Source: Dentipellis sp. KUC8613
Taxonomy: Eukaryota > Basidiomycota > Agaricomycetes > Russulales > Hericiaceae
Length of the DNA stretch: 64,000 bases
Assembly (NCBI GenBank): GCA_002286715.1
Contig: NSJX01000014.1
Coordinates: 135,086-199,085, forward strand
Reading direction: 5' to 3'
A program made the translations under genes and the position numbers. Below are positions 1-10,475 of the stretch, one piece after another. Under the pieces are notes generated by a model. That model was not told the origin of the DNA and did not search any database. It saw nothing but the letters and a program-made list of their open reading frames with translations. Positions within the stretch are counted from its first letter, which is position 1. Each line of letters begins with the position of its first letter.

Positions 1-108
1 TTGTTAGCAACTCTCATGTTGCGGAGTTTGAACCGACAACGGTCGTACATATTCAAGGAGTCCTCCTCCTCGCTCTCCTTGTCCTCCCTCGTCCCCCCTT
101 CCCCTCAC

Positions 109-1493
109 ATGCGCAGGCTGTCCGTCTTCCGCAAGTCGCAGGCAGACAAATCCTCTTCGGAGCCCGCCGACCCCACCCAGACAAACCTATCCCACTTCCT
201 CGAGCTCCAGAAGGTCAACTATCTCAAGGCCGTCGCGCAAGGCCAGGCCAAGCAATGGACCGTAGTCATGGGCAATGAGGCAGGCGGTGCGCACCCTGCC
301 CATCGTACCCGCTATCGACACCAATCTGACCTGATCTGACCCCCACAGACCTCGACTCCCTCGCGAGCTCCATTGCCTACGCGTGGTACGCAACCAACGC
401 CAAGCGCACCCTCACCATTCCCCTTATCCGCACCCCGCGCGACGACTTTGCCCTCCGCGCCGAAAACCAACACGCGCTCGCGCTCGCGGGCATCGACCCC
501 GCACGCGACCTCCTTTGCATGGACGACGCGCCGTCCTCCCCCTCCGACAAATTCGCGCTCGTCGACCACAACGCGCTCGCGCCGCGCTACGCCGCCGCCT
601 GCCCCGACGCACGCGTCGTCGCCGTGATCGACCACCACGAGGACGAGGGCCTCTACACCGACACCGCCGACCCGCGCATCATCACCGTGCCCACGGGCAG
701 CTGCGCGTCGCTCGTCGCGCGCCTGCTCGCCGACGCGTACCCCGACAGCTCCGGCACGCCGCCCGAGCTCGCGACGCTCCTGCTCGCGGCGATCCTCATC
801 GACACGGGCGGGCTCAAGCCGGGCGGCAAGGCGACGGCCGCGGACCGCGACGCGGCCGCGTTCCTCGCGCCGCTGTCCTCCGTCTGGACGCCGCCGTCCC
901 CCACGCGCAGCGCGTTCCGCGGGACCGCGGGCGCGCCCCCGCCGCTGCAGGACGCGCCTGCGCTGCAGCGCCTCACGGCGGAGCTGCAGGCGAAGAAGTT
1001 CTCGCTCGCGCACCTCGGCACGCGCGACCTCCTCCGGCGCGACTACAAGGAGTACGCGTGGGCGTCCGCGCGCGTCGGGCTCGCGTCCGTGCCGGTCGGC
1101 TTCAAGGCGTGGCTCGCGCAGGACGCCGAGTTGTGGGCGGGCGCGGAGGCGTGGATGGCCGAGCGCGGGCTCGACGTGCTCGGCGTGCTCACGAGCTTCC
1201 GCGACGAGCGCGCGCTCGGGAAGAGCGGCAAGGGCAAGCAGAAGCGCCAGCAGCTGTGGGTCGTGCGCGCGGACGCGGACGCGCAGCTCGCGCCGCGCCT
1301 GTGGAAGGGCCTCGAGGACAGCAAGGAGCTGAAGCTGAAGAAGAAGGATCTGAAGCAGTATGTGGGCCCGGCGGGCGCGGAGGCGGCGGCGAGCAAGCGC
1401 GCGAGGGCGTACAAGCAGGGGAACGTCGATGCGACGCGCAAGGCGACGGCGCCGATTGCAAGGGCGATTGTGGAGGGGAAGGCCCAGGACTAG
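109..1493 (+). CDS. PPX1: exopolyphosphatase (DHH family, PPX1-like)
   Basis: Hydrolyses terminal phosphates of inorganic polyphosphate; family members act in cytosol and mitochondria. Exons 109-286 and 349-1493 (62-nt intron, phase 1) give 440 aa. The splice restores the first DHH-family block, GNEAGDLDSLASS (D60, D62). The next metal-binding blocks follow in order: VDHN at residues 131-134, VIDHHEDEG with DHH at 154-156, and LIDTGGLK with D211. The C-terminal part matches a DHHA2-type domain and ends in a Lys-rich tail. Length is close to the yeast enzyme. The same frame is open to the left edge with another ATG at 16; that longer start would add a Ser/Arg-rich, possibly mitochondrial, leader. 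Long antisense ORFs over exon 2 are GC-bias shadows. Confidence 0.9.
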
Positions 1494-2280
1494 TGGGAGG
1501 CAGACGCCGCGCGACGCGACGTGGATCTAATTGCTATTGCTATGAAAAAGCCTGAAGACCAAGACCAAGACTCGGAGGCTCGCTATAATTCTGCTACTCA
1601 TCTCCACCCTAATCTAGATGGCGCTTGCTTGATATACACCTACCCCTTGACAGTACTCGATATTTGATACGTTACGCGTTGCTTACAGTAGTGTAGATAG
1701 ATTTACAGTACATACCCCGCCCTACGATACGTTCCTGCGCCGTTTGCTGTCTAATTCCGCACCCCCACACCGACACCACCGGTGCGGACGCGGATTGTTG
1801 TCACCATGCCTATCGTTTCTTATATTTTGCCTTCCTCCTTCCTCGTCCTCATCCTCGTCCTCATCCTCGTCCTCGTTCACCTGCTTCTGCTGGCCAAAGC
1901 ACAATGCATTCGTACGCGTGTAGTATGTAAAGGATACAGGTCATATATAACTAATAGTAAAAAGAATACTGAGTTGGAACAGACCTGTGAGATAGGAAAA
2001 GTAATGCGAGAAGAGGAAAGGGGAAGGGGAAGGGGAAGGAAACATCTGAGCGGGAGTATAGCTACAGTTCGTCGTGCGGTCGTGCGATCGTGGAAACGTG
2101 AAAATGCGAAAGCGAAAGCGTGGAATGTGGAAATGAGCATAGGGGTGTAAATGGTGATTTGAAGTGTGAGATGGGGATATGATAGTCTGTGATTGTGGCT
2201 TTCTGTTTTCGTTTAGTGTTCCCGTTAGTTTGTTATCCGTAGTTTGTAGTTTGTTTGCAGTCATGCGGAGCCTTGAACCC
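1494..2280. other. convergent intergenic region with CCTCGT microsatellite
   Basis: Shared 3' flank of PPX1 (+) and the kinase gene (-). It holds a degenerate pyrimidine hexamer repeat of the CCTCGT/CCTCAT type at about 1840-1880 and a purine-rich AGGGGA run at about 2017-2040. The ORFs here are short and repeat-driven; I see no gene. Confidence 0.6.
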
Positions 2281-5200
2281 CTAGAGGACCTGCGCCCCAT
2301 CTAGAGAGTCAGGGTCATATCGCTCGTGGAACGTGATTGGCATCTTTTCGCGCGCGAAGAGCGACATGAGTGTGCAGGAGTCAGCCTCGGACGCAGATGT
2401 AATAGTGTTGTGTATCTTGTCTTGTGGTTGCTGGTGGTGAGAGTGTACGGCTGCCGGTGCGATGTCTTTGAATGCTGCACGAATCGGGGTTGGGTTGGGT
2501 TAGGCGGGTGGCACAATGGGGAGGGCAGAGTGCACTTACGCGGATGCTCGCCGCGAGAGACGGAGTCCCATAAGTTATCGATGTGAATTGGTTTTGTGCT
2601 TTTTGTGGTAATTGCTAGTCCGGAGAAAAAGGGATGCTGTTTGAACTTAGATTTTCTGTCAGTTTCTGATGTTTTCTCTATTTTTGTTTTTGTTTCTGGA
2701 GGCGGGGCCTTGTACGCGGAGTCGGGATGGAGTAGCTAGAGTTCAGATGATCAGTACGAGCATGGATAGGGTTCGGATTGAGAATGATCGCTTACGTCGG
2801 TTATGAAGTCGATGAGGTGTTGCGAGTGCGCAGGGGAGGCGGCGAGATGTTCCGCAACATATGCGCTGAAGTGCACAGGGTCTTCGTCGTACCGGTCCTT
2901 ATCGTCGCACAACGTCTATCAGGCAGATTCGGGCTCAGCGCAGGGCAGAGAATGCAGAACTCCAAGCAGCCTACCTTCTGCGAAACGAGCTCAGCGAGCG
3001 TCACGCCCAAGGACCACCAATCTCCCGCCGGCGCAGCTGCAACGTCGTCCGTTTTCTCTTTCCCGAGTGGATCTGGTGCGCGAGACGTAATGAGGCCTTC
3101 CGGTCTGTTATGATCGCCTATAAAAGCCGCGCTCTTGAAATCGCCGAGTCGACAATGACCCTGGGCGTCGACTAGGATATTCGCCGGCCTGATATCGTTG
3201 TGGATGATTTTCAGCTTGTGGAGGTGTTCGACGGCGAGGATCTGCATGGGCACATACAGTGTAAGAAATTAGCCTTACGGGAGAGAAGAGGCTAGAGATT
3301 GGTACGGACCATTTCTGCAGCGACCCACCCAGCCTGCTCGTCCGTCGCCTTCCCGCAATATGCTTCCAGATTGCCTCCCGCACAATACGGCTGCCGCAAT
3401 GATTCAACCACGCATCAGTACCGACCTAACTCGACAAAAAATGCATCTCTAAACTCACTGTGACAACACACAAATCCCACCCATACGTCGCCCAATACCA
3501 CATATCGCCCGCCTCCTTCGCCGGGCCCAGCAAATACGGGCCCGCATTTCTCTGCAACACGCGCATGATCTTGAGCTCGCGCATCAGCCCCTCCGCACCG
3601 CCGCGCGCCATCGGCACGCCAAAATGCGTGCTCTTGAGCGCGTGGAGGGCACCTGTTCGGTGCTGCGCGACATGCACGGTGCTGAGGGCACCCTGCGCGA
3701 CAAACGCTCGCACGCACCACTCTCTGTCCTCTGAGAACTTCTCTGCCGGTATATGTGTTTCCGCTTCTGCGTCTTCCTTTCCTGACTCTCCCGCCTTGGT
3801 AACGTGAACTCTCAACGGCTCTTTCTTCAAAACCAACCCCTCTGCAGCTTCCGGTTCGGAGCCCACATCAACCCCATCGCACTGCACGCCCACATCCACC
3901 GTCCCTGCGAACACGCGCGCCCCATCGAGCACATGCTCCGGCGGGCGGTACAGAAACTGCTCCTCGGGCACATGCTCGTACGCGCCGGGCAGCTCGTGCG
4001 CGAGCCACGTCCGCACCTTGAGCTTCCCGAGCTGCTCGTCGCGCATGACCGTCGCGAGCCGGTGCGTGATGTACGCGAAGCCCGGCTCGCGCGCGGCGGT
4101 CTGCGTGAAGTCCGTCTGCAGCGGCGGGAGGATGGGCCGCGGGCGGCTCGGTGCGTGGGCGTGTGGGCGTGCGTAGGGGTGCAGGGGCGCGGAGTTGGAT
4201 CGCGGGGCGAGGGCGGGCGTGGGGGGCGAGGCGGGAGCTGGGACCGGCACCTCGGAGTCCAGCTCGTCTTCGTCGTCGGCGTGGTGGAGGGACGACGGGG
4301 TTAAGGGATACAACCCGCGGACGGACGCATCGTCCGGCACCTCCGCGTCTGCCTGCGCTTGCACTTCTGCCTCGGCTTCTTTCTTATCCTTCGGCATGCA
4401 GTGCAGCGCTACAGGCGTCTCAACATCCGCAGCAGCTCCCACATCCATACCCACGGCTGCCTCCGCCTCATCTTGCGTACTCTGGTCCAAAAACGTCGTA
4501 TACGACGCCTCGTCCTCCGGATCCCTCCCCGACGCCCGAGCAAATGTCAACGGGCCCGGGATAACCGGGGGCGGCGACGGCGCCGCGGGGCGCGAGTCCG
4601 TCGTCGTCTGCGAGGACGAGCTGAGGCCCTCCTCCCACTCGAGGAAGTCCGAGAAGCGCGGGATCACGGGCGGGAAGTCGTCCACCTCGCGGCGCGCGTG
4701 CGGCGGGAGCTTGTCCGGCGTGCTCCCCCGCTCCTCCCGCCCGTCTCCCCTGCGCGAGCGCGAGCGCGTATACAGCAGCCCGTGCACACGGCTCTCGAGC
4801 GCCTCTTCGTGCCGCGCATTCTGACTTTGACTTTGATTCTGCGTCTGCGCCTGCGCCTGCGTCTGCACGACGAGGAAGTCCGAGCTTGCAGTCTGGTGCG
4901 AGGAGGACGAGGACGAGGGCGTGGTGGGCGTGTGCTGCGGCCGGTGCGCGTGCCACGCCGCCTCGTCCAGCGGGAGGCGCAGCTGCGGGGGCGGGCCCGT
5001 GCCGAAGGCGGAGCTCCTGCCGGGCGTGGGCGCGGGCGCGGGCGTGCCGTACTGCGAGGAGCTCGAGTCGGCGCTGGCGCTGGCGCTCGGGCTGTGCCAG
5101 TCGAAGTGCCGCTGCCGGCGGAACGTCGGGTCGGGCTCGGGTTCGGGTTCGGGGCTTGAGACGTAGGGCGGCCCTGCTGTTGCTTCGTTCTCTGTGTCTG

Positions 5201-5492
5201 TTTCTGTCTCTGCGTGCGGGGCGGGCGCGACGAGCGCGGGGAGGTCGGGGGTGGTGGTGTGCGAGGGGGGGGGGGGGGGGGTGGGTCCGTCTGCGCGGGT
5301 GCGGGTGCGGGTCCATGTCCAGCTGAGGCCCCAGTTCAGGGACTTGCGCTTCGTGGGTGGAGAGCTGGAACTGGAATCAGGCTCGTTTGGCCGTGCGGGA
5401 GGGGAGGGTGGGGAAGGGGGTGGGGGCGAGTGGGCGCGTGGTGGGGGTCTGCTGAGCGCGCGCTTGAGAGAGTCGAATATCCGGGGTGCCAT
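2281..5492 (-). CDS. divergent protein kinase or pseudokinase with long disordered N-terminus
   Basis: Six exons: 5492-3459, 3390-3310, 3241-2975, 2915-2796, 2735-2540 and 2420-2281 (last acceptor least certain), giving about 945 aa. Residues 1-580 are low-complexity Pro/Ser/Glu-rich. The kinase fold starts near 586 with a weak glycine loop (AQGALSTVHVAQ), followed by the ATP Lys in HALK (620) and the aC Glu (639). The catalytic loop reads HNDIRPANIL (D721 kept, HRD Arg lost, Lys replaced by Arg723). The magnesium loop is GDFKSAAF instead of DFG (D739). An AGC-like tail contains KQHPFF and WDSVSRGEHP. Exons 2 and 4 (27 and 40 codons, phase 0) match those of the kinase at 39018-40893, so the two are paralogues. 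Weak or absent catalysis is an inference. The start at 5492 gives MAPRIFDSLKRAL; an ATG 222 nt upstream lies in repeat-like sequence and is less likely. Confidence 0.8.
5265..5281. repeat. 17-nt homopolymer G run (C17 on coding strand)
   Basis: Seventeen consecutive G on the plus strand lie inside exon 1 of the minus-strand kinase gene and encode a poly-Pro stretch. Such runs slip in replication and in sequencing, so the reading frame upstream of this point depends on the exact run length. Confidence 0.9.
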
Positions 5493-7503
5493 GAGGTGGG
5501 TGGGGAGGGGGCAGGGGTATGGTACAGATATCGATAGGATAGGGATAAGGATACGTCTGTGGGGGATGGGGAATGTTGGATGGGGACGTGGATGTGGTGG
5601 TTCTGGCTGCCGGGGATGGCAGATGGCCGATGACGAATGGTAGATGGCGGACGGCGGATGGCGGACGGCGGATGGCGTATGGGAGATGGGGGAGCGATGG
5701 GTCGATGCGTGCACGGAGGCACCGCAATACGCAATGCGCTATAGCAGAGAGAGACCGTCAGATCATCAGGGTCAGACTCCCATTCACTCGCCGCACCGCC
5801 CGCAACGAGCACCAACACCACCAGCCAACACGCAACGTGCGGGGCACGAACACGACCAGACGCGGGCGATGGGCAGATCCACGATGCACGAAGCGGAACC
5901 GTACGCACCTCACAAGGGAACGAGGGTCCTGGGGACGGCCGGCTCGTCAGCGAGAGGGGAGGGGGGCGCAGAACACGCGTCTCGCACGCACAGGCAGGCG
6001 TAGGCGTCTATCCCGTCTCGTCGTGTCTTCTGTCTTGTCTAGCAGTCCCGTGCCCGCACCCGACGAAAGCAGCAGGCCATATCGATCCCGGCGCCGTCTA
6101 TCTATACGAATCGCGCGGCCATCGCGAAGGCAGAAGCAGAGGGAGGCGCTCGCGCGGGCCCTTGTTGCATATCGGGGAGAAAGGTCGCGGACGCACGGGT
6201 CGCCCCGTCCTATATGGGCGCTCGAGCGCAGGCCCGGGGTGTCCTCTCGTTCGAAATTCCCTCGGAGCGCTGCATCTGATGCGTGCAGAGATGCCGGGGT
6301 CACGTGATCGTGATGCGGGGTGGGCGATTGGACCGGGTGGGATTGACACGGGCGGTGACACGGAGGTGCGTTTGTTGTACGTTATGGGCGATGGTGCTAA
6401 CGTATGAAATCGATGTCGCGGAAATAGGCTATGGAGGGGAGCCAGGGGGGATGAGGTGGGGGCGCACCGATCGGCGGCAGCGCGGTGGTGTTTGTTCTCA
6501 GGATGGTGGGTGCTGCTGCGTAGTACGCTTAGCCTCGAGGCGCGCCATTGCTGGATGCTGTCTATGAATGCACGTTCTTCTCGTCTGATGGAGTCGCTCG
6601 TCAACTCGTGCAGCATTTGGGGTTAGCAGCGCACCTAAACTAGCAAGGCTGCCGCCCACCATTGCCGTTGCCGTCGATAAGCCGGCGGGAGCACCGCGGG
6701 TTTGCGACTGCAATCTGGATCGATAGCGCAATGACGTCTAGCGGCGTAAGAAAAACGTTGTTCGCTCTGACTCTGTGATGCTGATATCCCGAGCCGAAGC
6801 CAAGGGCTGAGGTACCGAGGGAGTTTACCGTGGAGGCTGTACACGTAATGCCGGGCTGCTTCGAAGACAGCGATGGACATGTGAGCATTCTGGCTGACGG
6901 GGAAGAGGTGAAGGGCAGTCATACCTGGCACATCTGACCCCTTGGCACTGCGCAGAGAACCGTCGAGAGAACGACCGCAGGATTGGGACGTGCGTGCTAG
7001 CGCAGAAGGGGTCGGCAGGAAGCGGGAAGTTAGCTGCCTTTCTCAGGTTCGCCTGTCCCCATACTCAATCGGCCTTGATCGCGCATATGTCGGGCCAACG
7101 CTGCGAGCTGTGCACGGTGTATGTGGGTGCAGTGGTCATAGCGATAGACGGAAGATATTGGGGCCAGCAGCGACGAACGGGGTTAACGCTGAATGATGAG
7201 TGCCTATCTGAAGCCAGAGGAGGAGGGGGCCAAGAGCCTTGCGCGTGCCGTCGGGACGGAAATCATCAGCAACAACACGAGAGAAACACGCACCGACATG
7301 CAGCAGCCCTGGCGCACGGCCACGACCAACACGCGTTTACCACGCCGATCAGGCGATGAGGCATCGTCATCGAATACATATAGCACAACTTGCAGCAAGC
7401 GAGGGCAACTTACAACAGCAAATTTGGATATGCGCGCGGGACTGAGGCAGCGTCAGAGTACAACAACATCGACATCGAAAACCGAAGACAGCAATATAGG
7501 GCT
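5493..7503. other. 2-kb gap; tandem GGCGGA(C/T) repeat, no convincing gene
   Basis: Upstream flank of the kinase gene. It contains a short tandem repeat (GATGGCGGACGGCG-like units, about 5640-5690) and GC-rich unique sequence. On the minus strand, three overlapping frames are open at 6500-6930. Fragments such as NAHMSIAVFEAARHYVYS and RREERAFIDSIQQWRASR look protein-like, but I could not join them into a supported gene or recognise a family. Confidence 0.5.
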
Positions 7504-8532
7504 TCAAATGACACCGGGGATGACCGCCCAGCGTTCGCGGGGGTAACTCTCTCCGAACTTCGTCTTGTACCACTTGTGGCCGCGCACGGCTCTCGGCAGC
7601 ATGAGCAGGACCTCCGAGGCGAGGAACGCCCACGGAGGGTGCACCGCGTCTGCGAAGGGCGCGAACAGCGTTCCGATGTGGCCGATTTGTAGTGACGTCG
7701 CGGCGTGGAGGACCGACGACGCGGTCGGGAGGAGGTGCAATGCGGAAAGGGGCGACGGCGCCGCCGCGAGCGCGAACCCGAGCCATTCAATCCATTCGCA
7801 GAAGTAGTTGGGGTAGGAGATGTACGAGTAGAGGAGGCCGTGGGGGATGGCGTAGTGCGGCTTGTTCGGGCCGGAGCCTTCCTTGGCCTTGCCCTTGGAA
7901 ATTGCTTTGCGGCGGATGTTGAGCAGGATCTCGTCGTGAACGACGTTACCGATGAAGCCAACCGCCCAGAGGGTGATTCCGAGCCAGAAGCGGGGAGAGG
8001 CGTAGGCAGTGCGAAGGTAGGCGGCAGTTGTGGCGGAAGAAATGTATGCGGCGAGGAGGAAGCCGTTGGGGATGTTGAAGAAGAGGGCGGAGAAGACGAC
8101 GGAGGGGTGTGAGGGCGAGCGCGATGGTGTGCGAAGGGGAGAAATTAAGGCGCGGTTAAGGTAATGGATGAAGTAGAGGCCCGCGATGAGGGTCTGAGGC
8201 GCGGGTGGGAAGGATACCGGGATGGAGGATCGCGAAAAGGGGTGCAGGGCCAACGTCGCGGCGAACGACAGCGGCGACACGGTCTCCATAAATATCCAGG
8301 ACTTGATTCCATCGAGCGTGATGAGGCTGTCGGCGACGGCGAAGCGGCCGAAGGGCGCGTCGTAGAAGAACGTTACAGGGAAGATCACGAATGGCACGAA
8401 GATAAACCATCGTTTCGACACTGCGAGCGCGTCAGCGGCGTGGCCATCAAGATAATACGTCTACACACCAGTGTATAGTGTCTCAAAGTCGACCTGTTTG
8501 ACGAGAGCCCAGTAGCCGTCGTGGTTCGCCAT
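7504..8532 (-). CDS. 3-oxo-5-alpha-steroid 4-dehydrogenase (steroid 5-alpha-reductase) family membrane protein
   Basis: Predicted NADPH-dependent reductase of a steroid or fatty-acyl enoyl substrate, in ER-type membranes. Exons 8532-8469 and 8420-7504 (48-nt intron) give 326 aa. Exon 1 encodes MANHDGYWALVKQVDFETLY; the splice gives TVSKRWFIFVP. Several hydrophobic spans follow, for example FWLGITLWAVGFIGNVVHD. The C-terminal family signature is present: IPHGLLYSYISYPNYFCEW, GHKWYKTKFGESYPRER and a terminal IPGVI. Length fits the SRD5A/TSC13 group. The exact substrate cannot be read from sequence; the yeast TSC13 orthologue is usually a different, longer branch. It is divergent with ISD11 across 142 bp, so the two probably share a promoter. 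Confidence 0.85.
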
Positions 8533-8674
8533 CGCTGTTGCCTGCAGCGAGCAGCGGTGAGGGAGCACGCGTTGGCCAAAGCGTGTCACGCGCGTGACGT
8601 CACTCGACGGCCGACTGCTGCGTCCTCCGCCAGAGCTTGGTCAGACTCGACTCTCTCCGTCTCCAGCGTCCACC
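8533..8674. promoter_or_regulatory. 142-bp bidirectional promoter with CRE palindrome
   Basis: Only 142 bp separate the ATGs of the minus-strand reductase gene and plus-strand ISD11. The interval holds a perfect 14-bp palindrome, GTCACGCGCGTGAC (8585-8598), overlapping a perfect CRE/ATF site, TGACGTCA (8595-8602). bZIP factors of the ATF/CREB type bind this element in fungi. Control of both genes is an inference from position. Confidence 0.6.
8585..8602. promoter_or_regulatory. overlapping 14-bp palindrome and CRE (TGACGTCA)
   Basis: GTCACGCGCGTGAC (8585-8598) is a perfect palindrome; it overlaps TGACGTCA (8595-8602), the ATF/CREB consensus. Both sit 73-90 bp upstream of the ISD11 ATG and 53-70 bp upstream of the divergent reductase ATG. 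Confidence 0.6.
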
Positions 8675-9024
8675 ATGGTCAACCCACCCTCCCCAAAGTC
8701 TCTCCTGCACCTCTATGCCTCCATGCTTCGCACATCCCGCGCATTCTCATCCTACAACTTCCGCGAATACTTCCTCCGCCGCACCAAGTCGACATTCCGC
8801 GCGATCCAGGTGTGTACCATTGTTCACTATCATTTACCTCGATTGACTCATCTTTGTATCCGAAATAGAACGAGCAGGATCCCGCGAAGCTCTCGCAATT
8901 CTACAATGACACTGCAAAGGAACTTGCCGTCCTCAAGCGCAGCGCGATCGTGAACCAACTCTACGGTGGATGGAGATTGGTCGTGGAGAAGCAGAAGCCG
9001 GTACACACCCGCAGCGACAACTAA
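8675..9024 (+). CDS. ISD11: LYR-motif protein, ISD11/LYRM4 orthologue
   Basis: ISD11 binds and stabilises the mitochondrial cysteine desulfurase Nfs1 together with acyl carrier protein, for Fe-S cluster assembly. Exons 8675-8809 and 8869-9024 (59-nt intron, phase 0) give 96 aa, the normal family length. Residues 12-37 carry the LYR-family core, HLYASMLRTSRAFSSYNFR, followed by EYFLRRTKSTFR; the SxYNFRxYxLRR segment is diagnostic of ISD11. The motif itself reads LYA rather than LYR. The second exon encodes an amphipathic helix with LAVLKRSAIVNQLYGG. It lacks a strong cleavable presequence, as is usual for this family. It is divergent with the reductase gene on a very short promoter. Confidence 0.92.
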
Positions 9025-9447
9025 ACCATCCATGGCTTGTTGGGTTGGAGGCTACGAGGGGCTCTGTTCTCATCGCTACGGAGACGGAGGGTTGTAGAGA
9101 TTTGTATTTATACGCATGCACGCTTTGAGGGATATTTTCAACACGCATAATCCTAATACCACTGCTATAAGCCCAAGCTCCTCCATTCATGGGGCTATGA
9201 GAATGGCATTCCGTTCTCTGTATATCGTAGTACGTTGATGGCTATGAGAGTGTACCGTGGTACCCTGAAGAATCGAATCTCGACGTCATTCGGGAGCTGG
9301 TCGCAGATTTGCAGCCGCCGCGCCAACCCGACACGACTTGGTCGCGCTCTCACCCTCAGGGTTCCCAACTTACCGTCCACCTTTGCCCACACACCACCTT
9401 TCCCCCTTCTTAGTATCTAAGCACTTAACCCACCGCATACCGCCACG
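9025..9447. other. intergenic, ISD11 3' flank and RCF1 promoter
   Basis: About 420 bp with no coding signal. The last 150 bp before RCF1 are CT-rich (CCACC/TTTCCCC), a common fungal core-promoter and leader composition. Confidence 0.5.
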
Positions 9448-10017
9448 ATGAGCACGCACCCCCGCATGGAGACCTACGGCGAAAAAGCAGCGCGCAAATT
9501 CAAGCAGGAGCCGCTCGTGCCGCTCGGTACGCCCTCCCCCCCTCCCCTCCCCGCTTCCCACCCTAACCACTTCCCCACCCCACCCACAGGCGCCCTCGCG
9601 ACGACCGTCGCGCTCATCATCGCCGCAAACAAGCTGCGCAAAGGCGAATCCCGCTCGCTCAACACCTGGCTGCGCGTGCGCATCGTCGCGCAGGGCCTCA
9701 CCGTCGCCGCCGTCGTCGCGGGCACGTACGTGTACGGCAAGAAGCTCGAGCCCGCGCCCGCCGCGGCGCAGGCGGAGGTGCGCGAGGCGCCCGATGCGCG
9801 CGGGTTCGAGGACCGGTTGCGCGCGGCGGAGGAGGCGCATGCGTTTGAGACGGGCCAGCCGGTCGTGGTGAAGGAGGCGCAGGTGAAGGAGGCGCCGGTG
9901 CCGGTGCCGGTGCAGAAGGCGGATGCGGGTGCGGGCTCAGGGGGCTCGTGGTACTCGTGGTCGAGGTGGGTGGGGGGCGGGAAGAAGGACTCGGACGCGG
10001 ACAAGCCGTCGTCATAA
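9448..10017 (+). CDS. RCF1: respiratory supercomplex factor 1, HIG1 domain
   Basis: An inner-mitochondrial-membrane protein that associates with complexes III and IV in respiratory supercomplexes. Exons 9448-9526 and 9590-10017 (63-nt intron, phase 1) give 168 aa. The HIG1 domain spans roughly residues 10-85. It has an N-terminal EKAARKFKQEPLVPLG, a first TM (GALATTVALIIAANKL), the family motif RVRIVAQGLTVAA and a second TM ending in GTYVYGKK. The C-terminal third is Ala/Glu/Val-rich and probably a charged helix, ending in a Ser/Trp-containing tail. Two-TM topology and length agree with fungal Rcf1. The start has a good context and the splice preserves the HIG1 domain. Confidence 0.9.
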   Translation: MSTHPRMETYGEKAARKFKQEPLVPLGTPSPPPLPASHPNHFPTPPTGALATTVALIIAANKLRKGESRSLNTWLRVRIVAQGLTVAAVVAGTYVYGKKLEPAPAAAQAEVREAPDARGFEDRLRAAEEAHAFETGQPVVVKEAQVKEAPVPVPVQKADAGAGSGGSWYSWSRWVGGGKKDSDADKPSS

Positions 10018-10475
10018 GGCGGGGGTGTACGACCGCGATATCCCGCCTTTTTCATTGGCTTCATGGCCGTGTATCATAGCTAGCAAAAACTCACAGCTCT
10101 CGCATGGACGTTGGTAAGGGGACTTTGTATGTATGAAGGTGAGTGCGTTGTCATTATTAATCCGCAACGCTCGACATGGGGACATCTGCTATCTGCATAC
10201 CATCCTTTCACTCGACTCGGGACCACCAGCTCCCCGCCGCGCTAAGCAGGAGGCGCGGCCGCACCTCCACGGCCGTAAGCCTAAGCTACACTCTCAGGAC
10301 TTTTCTCTTCCAATCATCCCACCTCGCGAAGAGCTCTTAGCCCCCAGCTGCAGTCCTTGGCGCACAGTGCAGATCCGTGCGTGCCAACTGTCCGTACGCA
10401 TAAGTACCCACAAGACTGTGTCAAACGAAAGCAAAAGCACACACCTGCACCTAAACCTCGCGAGCCGACACCCAC
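10018..10475. other. convergent intergenic region
   Basis: Shared 3' flank of RCF1 (+) and URM1 (-), about 460 bp. It contains only short open frames; no gene or repeat recognised. Confidence 0.5.

Noticed and set aside
383..1555. 390-aa plus-strand ORF overlapping PPX1 in another frame, plus 233-aa minus ORF 312-1013
   Set aside because: Arg/Ala-rich shadow frames caused by high GC at third positions; PPX1 carries all DHH motifs in its own frame.
4359..5326. ORFs of 266 aa (+) and 282 aa (-) across the kinase N-terminal exon
   Set aside because: Low-complexity Arg/Gly or Arg/Ala frames opposite or alongside a Pro/Ser-rich coding exon; no motifs or splice continuity.
7692..8112. Plus-strand ORFs opposite the reductase gene
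   Set aside because: Antisense shadows of a gene with clear family motifs.
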